NCBI RefSeq assembly: GCF_019100495.1
Contig: NZ_JAHRVA010000004.1
Span: 1 to 64,000, forward strand
DNA: 64,000 nucleotides
From: Falsochrobactrum tianjinense
GTDB lineage: Bacteria > Pseudomonadota > Alphaproteobacteria > Rhizobiales > Rhizobiaceae
Direction of reading: 5' to 3'
Below, piece by piece: positions 60,413 through 64,000 of this stretch. Position numbers and translations under genes: made by a program. Below the pieces are notes generated by a model, which did no database searches, was not told the DNA's origin, and worked only from the letters and a program-made list of their open reading frames with translations. Each line of letters begins with the position of its first letter. Within the stretch, counting starts at the first letter, position 1.

Positions 60413-61075
60413 CTATTCAGCCGGAGAAATGTGAATGCGCCGCTTACGCTCGCGACGGGGTCGCGCCTTGAAGAACCGCATCCCAATGACTGTGATAATG
60501 ATAGTCGCGATAGTGATGCCGATGGCAAACCAGAACATATGGTCGCCATCCATTCTGGCAAAAACGCCAGCGCCGCGCCCGGCAAGCCAGCCCGGCAGGA
60601 ACATGACCGGTGCCCAGACAACGGCGGACAGCACATTGGCCGTCTGGAACCGCGTCTGGTCCATCGACATCATGCCGGCCACCATTGGCACCGTACATCG
60701 CACGGGCCCGAAAAATCGCCCGAGAAACACAGCCATGAAACCGTACCGACGAAACAGCAGGCGAGCACGCGCCACACCGCTTCGGTGCTTATTGAGTGGC
60801 CATTTGTGGATGATGTTGCGGCCCAGCCACCAGCCGATGAAATAGGAAATAATATCCCCGATCACGGCACCGATAATCGCACCTATAATGACCGGAATAG
60901 GTTCGACGATACCTGCACCGACCAGGCCGCCAATGGCAATCATGATGGGAGTTGCGGGAATGAACATTCCAATGATAGCGAGAGATTCGCCAAAGGCTAT
61001 CACGCCTACGATGGGCCCCGCCCATGCCCGATGATCGGAAATGAACTGTCCGAGATCGCTGATTATGCTTTCCAT
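60413..61075 (-). CDS. DedA-family membrane protein
   Basis: A 220-residue inner-membrane protein of the DedA/SNARE-associated family. Seen: FGESLAIIGMFIPATPIMIAIG near the N terminus, VIGDIISYFIGWWLGRNI and the signature FLGRFFGPVRCTVPMVAGMMSM (in part RFFGPVRCTVPMVAG). Such proteins keep membrane homeostasis and may move lipid carriers such as undecaprenyl phosphate or phosphatidylethanolamine. ATG 61075 has GAGGACGGA just upstream; a TTG seven codons earlier is also open. Monocistronic. Confidence 0.9.
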   Translation of the reverse strand: MESIISDLGQFISDHRAWAGPIVGVIAFGESLAIIGMFIPATPIMIAIGGLVGAGIVEPIPVIIGAIIGAVIGDIISYFIGWWLGRNIIHKWPLNKHRSGVARARLLFRRYGFMAVFLGRFFGPVRCTVPMVAGMMSMDQTRFQTANVLSAVVWAPVMFLPGWLAGRGAGVFARMDGDHMFWFAIGITIATIIITVIGMRFFKARPRRERKRRIHISPAE

Positions 61076-61651
61076 TCCGTCCTCAAAATGCCGCAACCCG
61101 GATTACGAAGTCGCCTTGTCACCTTAGCCCACTTCAGATTTTCGGAAACGAGGACAATCCGGTGCATGCCCCCCGTCTGTATGCGTTCTACAAGCGCTTA
61201 CAACATGTTCATGATTGGCGATTAACATAATTGCCGATCAAGTCTTTTATATGCTCAAGCATCCCAGACAAGCATCAATAATTGATGACAGGGCTGCGAC
61301 ATTTGCGGCGCTGATGATTCCGATCAAAGAAAAGCCGCTGATTCCCCTATTGCATCATCTGATACACGTTAAAACCGGCCTTTGAGAATATGGAAGCTGA
61401 GTCCACGACTTACAATGCGGTCGTGCAAAAAATACTTCATTAAAGAATCAAAATGCCATTGTTCTCCGAATGATCTGCATGAAAAGAACAGATACAACGC
61501 CCTATCGCATTGCCTGCGAGCGCATTTCACGGCTGATATAAAGGCTTATGCACTTTTTTTGTATTTTTTGCGGTTGCAGGCTGGACAGGCCGGAAAGAGG
61601 CCGGTATAGAACCGCTCACTTCACCGGGGCCGCTGCCTTGGTCAAGTGAGT
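61076..61651. other. Intergenic region before tRNA-Lys
   Basis: About 575 bases with no ORF that has a ribosome-binding site. The tRNA-Lys promoter should lie in the last 100 bases. No repeat, terminator or attachment site was found, though the stretch is long for this genome segment. Confidence 0.45.
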
Positions 61652-61727
<76 letters not shown>

Positions 61728-61741
61728 CTTTCTCCTTTTAA

Positions 61742-62014
61742 TTAAAAAATTTCCGCTGATTTCCGCAAGGCCGTCTCGATGATGCGCGGCGCGGCGGCAC
61801 CTTCTGGCACGGCAAAATCAAGAGAATGAAGCGGCCTGACAGCTTGGCCAAGATGCTCGGCCATGACTTCGTATTGATTCCAACCAAACAGTTCTTTGCC
61901 ATAAAAATCCTCTACCCCACAATATGATGGATCGAGACAGGCATCCACAAGGTCGCTTGACGTGACTGCCTTGCTTGGAACGTCTGGCACACAAGAAAAA
62001 CTGACCAAGGCCAT
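61742..62014 (-). CDS. Hypothetical ORF beside tRNA-Lys, possibly a remnant
   Basis: A 90-residue frame with no recognisable domain and no good ribosome-binding site before its ATG. It begins 15 bases after the 3' end of tRNA-Lys. The two cysteines and acidic start (PSKAVTSSDLVDACLDPSYC) do not match a family I know. It could be a real small protein or the remainder of a larger gene left at a tRNA; sequence alone cannot decide. Confidence 0.35.
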   Translation of the reverse strand: MALVSFSCVPDVPSKAVTSSDLVDACLDPSYCGVEDFYGKELFGWNQYEVMAEHLGQAVRPLHSLDFAVPEGAAAPRIIETALRKSAEIF

Positions 62015-62113
62015 GCGTCAGGCATGTAAGCAATCATAAGGATTTAGCAGTTAATAAGGCTCCTATCTAAAATCGATATAGCGTAACCACTGCGGTAGGA
62101 CTATGAGTGCTTA

Positions 62114-63004
62114 ATGATGTCCAAAAGCCGTGGTTACACATTCGCTCTTCTTGCAGTTACAATCTTCGCCGCCCAAGATGGCGTATCGAAATATCTCGGC
62201 ACCCATTATTCGCCAGTGTTCATCACAATGGTACGATATTGGGCTTTCGCGGCCTTCGTAATTCTGCTCGCCATGCGTTCGGGCGGAATTGCCAAAGCCG
62301 CTTCAACAAAACGCCCGTTCTTGCAGATTTTTCGCGGCATCGTTCTGGCGGCTGAAATTGTGATTTTCATTTTCGGTCTCACCCGGGTTGGCCTGGCAAT
62401 GGCGCAATCGATTTTTCAGGTCGGTCCACTGCTGATAACCATGCTTTCCGTGCCGTTTCTCGGTGAAAAAGTCGGCTGGCGGCGATGGACGGCGATATTT
62501 GTCGGCCTGCTCGGCGTGCTTCTGATTATCAATCCAGTCGAAGTCCAGTTTGACTTGAACCTGCTTTTCCCGCTCAGCGCGACAATTATGTTTGCCGTCT
62601 ATGCCATTGCAACCCGCGCTGTCAGCAAATCCGATACGGCGATGACAAGTTTCTTTTATACCGGAATTGGCGGGGCCATAGTGCTGACCATCGTTGGCAT
62701 TTTCTATATGGTTCCCATCGCCTCGGCCGACTGGTTCTGGATGGCCGCGCTTTGCGCCTGCGGCATAGCAAGCCATTACTGCCTCATTCAGGCCTACGAC
62801 ATTCTCGAAGCAGGCGAAGTGCAGCCCTTGAGCTATCTACAACTCGTCATCGGCGCTTTCATCGCGATGTTGATTTTTCAGGAACGGCTTACATGGAACA
62901 TCATTCTTGGCGCCATCGTCGTGGTCGGCGCGGGGCTATTTTCCATATTGCGCGAGCGGCAACTGGCACGCAGCGCCGATCGAGTCCAAACGGGCCAACT
63001 TTAA
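62114..63004 (+). CDS. EamA-family (DMT) transporter
   Basis: A 296-residue inner-membrane protein with ten helices in two EamA repeats (about 10-140 and 150-285). Characteristic pieces are LLAVTIFAAQDGVSKYLG at the start, RVGLAMAQSIFQVGPLLITML and AGEVQPLSYLQLVIGAFIAML in the second repeat. Likely an exporter of a small metabolite or amino acid; substrate unknown. Starts at tandem ATGs without a strong ribosome-binding site. Alone, followed by the EF-hand gene in the same direction. Confidence 0.87.
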   Translation: MMSKSRGYTFALLAVTIFAAQDGVSKYLGTHYSPVFITMVRYWAFAAFVILLAMRSGGIAKAASTKRPFLQIFRGIVLAAEIVIFIFGLTRVGLAMAQSIFQVGPLLITMLSVPFLGEKVGWRRWTAIFVGLLGVLLIINPVEVQFDLNLLFPLSATIMFAVYAIATRAVSKSDTAMTSFFYTGIGGAIVLTIVGIFYMVPIASADWFWMAALCACGIASHYCLIQAYDILEAGEVQPLSYLQLVIGAFIAMLIFQERLTWNIILGAIVVVGAGLFSILRERQLARSADRVQTGQL

Positions 63005-63114
63005 CATTACGAATAATTAATCGGCCCGTTCATATCAGGTTCACCTAAAATGGCTGAAGTTACCTTCACGTCATTTGACGGTAATCCTGTATAGAGTAAT
63101 GGAGATCAATAATC

Positions 63115-63612
63115 ATGCAATCGAAAACATTTTATATTGTTGCAATCGCTTCTGCTCTTCTTTCCACTTCCGCTTTTGCTCAGGAGAAAAATGGGGAAAC
63201 CGCTGAAACTTCTACAACAAAAGCATCCATTACACAGGCAGACGGTGTAAAAGGCAAACGCGGCCCCGTCGACCTTGAGAAATTCTCCCGTATGGAACAG
63301 ATCAAGGCAGCCGACACCGATGGCGACGGTTCGCTCTCTCGCGAAGAAATCGAGGCATTGGCGCTCAAGCGCATTGTCAGCCGCGCAGCCGACCGGATGG
63401 AACGTCGTCTCGATATCAATGGCGACGGCAAGGTAACGCTGGAAGAGATTGAAAAGCAGCGCCAGAAGGAATTCGCCGCTCTTGATCGCAATGAGGATGG
63501 CAAGCTTGATCGGCGCGAAATGCGGGCTGGCGGCAAGTTCCATCACAAAGGTGCACACGACCGCCACGGCAAGGGCAAGATGGAAAACCATCACCACAAA
63601 ATGCAAAAATAA
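63115..63612 (+). CDS. Secreted EF-hand protein
   Basis: A 165-residue exported protein: signal peptide MQSKTFYIVAIASALLSTSAFAQ, then three calcium-binding loops, DTDGDGSLSREE (about 67-78), DINGDGKVTLEE (about 100-111) and DRNEDGKLDRRE (about 123-134), and a His/Lys-rich tail (KFHHKGAHDRHGKGK, ENHHHKMQK). The loops keep the acidic positions needed for calcium. The histidine tail may bind other metals. Role unknown; GGAG precedes the ATG by 10 bases. A strong terminator follows. Confidence 0.87.
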   Translation: MQSKTFYIVAIASALLSTSAFAQEKNGETAETSTTKASITQADGVKGKRGPVDLEKFSRMEQIKAADTDGDGSLSREEIEALALKRIVSRAADRMERRLDINGDGKVTLEEIEKQRQKEFAALDRNEDGKLDRREMRAGGKFHHKGAHDRHGKGKMENHHHKMQK

Positions 63613-63624
63613 TCTGATTTCAAT

Positions 63625-63656
63625 AATGACCCCGGAATACTCCGGGGTCATTTTCT
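63625..63656. terminator. Intrinsic terminator after the EF-hand gene
   Basis: AATGACCCCGGA (63625-63636) and TCCGGGGTCATT (63641-63652) form a 12-bp perfect stem with the loop ATAC, followed by TTCTTTG. The convergent ABC gene ends at 63702, so it may serve both. Confidence 0.92.
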
Positions 63657-63701
63657 TTGTCAGTTACGCAGGCTCACTTTCAACCAAGCCTTGAAATACA
63701 G

Positions 63702-64000
63702 TCAAACGCGCCCGCCCAGTTCCGAAGTCAGATCGGCAAGCTCCTGCCCTCCTGCCATCAGGCTCTGCAATTCGTCTATATCGACATCATCCTTCATACG
63801 CGTTCCGAGCGTCACACCCCGGTTAAGTACGGTAAACTTGTCACCCACCGCATGAGCGTGACGGACATTATGGGTGATGAAAATCACACCCAGACCTCGC
63901 TCACGCACAAGATTGATATATTTGAGTACCATAGCGGTCTGACGCACACCGAGCGCGGATGTCGGCTCATCGAGAATGAGCACTTTGGCCCCGAAATAGA
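63702..64000 (-). CDS. Sugar ABC transporter ATPase (CUT2 type), 3' part only
   Basis: The window edge cuts the gene: only about the last 99 residues are visible, reading [20 protein letters not shown] at the edge. Walker B ([12 protein letters not shown]) and the switch histidine ([11 protein letters not shown]) are present; Walker A and the signature motif lie beyond 64000. [20 protein letters not shown] and the C-terminal [16 protein letters not shown] region match single-module sugar importers of the Frc type rather than duplicated RbsA. The sugar cannot be named. Confidence 0.8.
   Translation of the reverse strand, partial: YFGAKVLILDEPTSALGVRQTAMVLKYINLVRERGLGVIFITHNVRHAHAVGDKFTVLNRGVTLGTRMKDDVDIDELQSLMAGGQELADLTSELGGRV

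Noticed and set aside
60121-60471. A 116-residue plus-strand frame between the TerC-CorC and DedA genes
   Set aside because: No ribosome-binding site, very basic low-information sequence, and it runs into the DedA gene on the other strand.
61382-61609. A 75-residue plus-strand frame upstream of tRNA-Lys
   Set aside because: No ribosome-binding site or recognisable product; composition resembles random sequence.

Overview
The window reads as a piece of an alphaproteobacterial chromosome of the Brucella/Ochrobactrum group. The grounds are gene content typical of that group (Omp25/31-family porin, late cobalamin genes with a CobR-type flavin reductase, BTLCP transglutaminase-like protein, DUF3126, DUF1127, two-domain cold-shock protein), many TTG/GTG starts, and a palindromic intergenic element at 50506-50610 that matches what I recall of the Brucella Bru-RS repeats. 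There is no prophage, transposase, CRISPR array or integrase; most of it is core genome. The species call is inference from recalled family features, not from a search.

Layout. 1-9.5 kb: tRNA-Gly and tRNA-Tyr, rRNA methyltransferase rlmB, a CBS-domain protein, a rhomboid protease, a PAS protein, a BTLCP peptidase, gamma-carbonic anhydrase, DUF3126, cysE, an alpha/beta hydrolase, DUF192, a dual cold-shock protein and gloA. 9.5-18.6 kb: Tim44-like protein, recJ, glpX, hom, a class I aminotransferase, two lipoproteins, and an AT-rich region with a 30-bp perfect palindrome. 18.7-22.7 kb: duplicated tRNA-Glu genes, DUF2218, sfsA, map, radC and a porin. 22.9-29.2 kb: a dipeptide-uptake operon (M19 dipeptidase plus five DppABCDF-type subunits).

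29.3-40.7 kb is a late cobalamin block: cobR, cobB-cobC-cobD and cobQ-cobP-cobO on the minus strand. Interleaved on the plus strand are an orphan periplasmic binding protein, a 155-residue ORF that looks like a truncated, motif-less copy of CbiD, and a TSUP-family permease; a TerB-like gene lies on the minus strand. Together these enzymes would carry cobyrinic acid diamidation, Co(II) reduction, adenosylation, the cobyric acid amidations, aminopropanol attachment and nucleotide-loop activation.

40.8-64 kb: valine degradation genes (isobutyryl-CoA dehydrogenase, mmsB), a structured non-coding segment, a GT39-like glycosyltransferase, an entericidin-like 44-aa lipoprotein, a LysR/DUF1127 divergent pair, a GlxA-type regulator next to a dimethylglycine dehydrogenase-like flavoprotein, a large MscS channel, fused secDF, an LPG-synthase-like membrane protein, an RBBP9-type hydrolase, a conserved-looking 61-aa protein, a TerC-CorC protein, DedA, tRNA-Lys, an EamA exporter, an EF-hand protein and the 3' part of a sugar ABC ATPase cut by the window edge.

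The points most worth a second look are the CbiD-like fragment in the cobalamin block, the structured intergenic RNA candidate at 43041-43197, the structured leader of cobB, and the 30-bp palindrome at 17022-17051.
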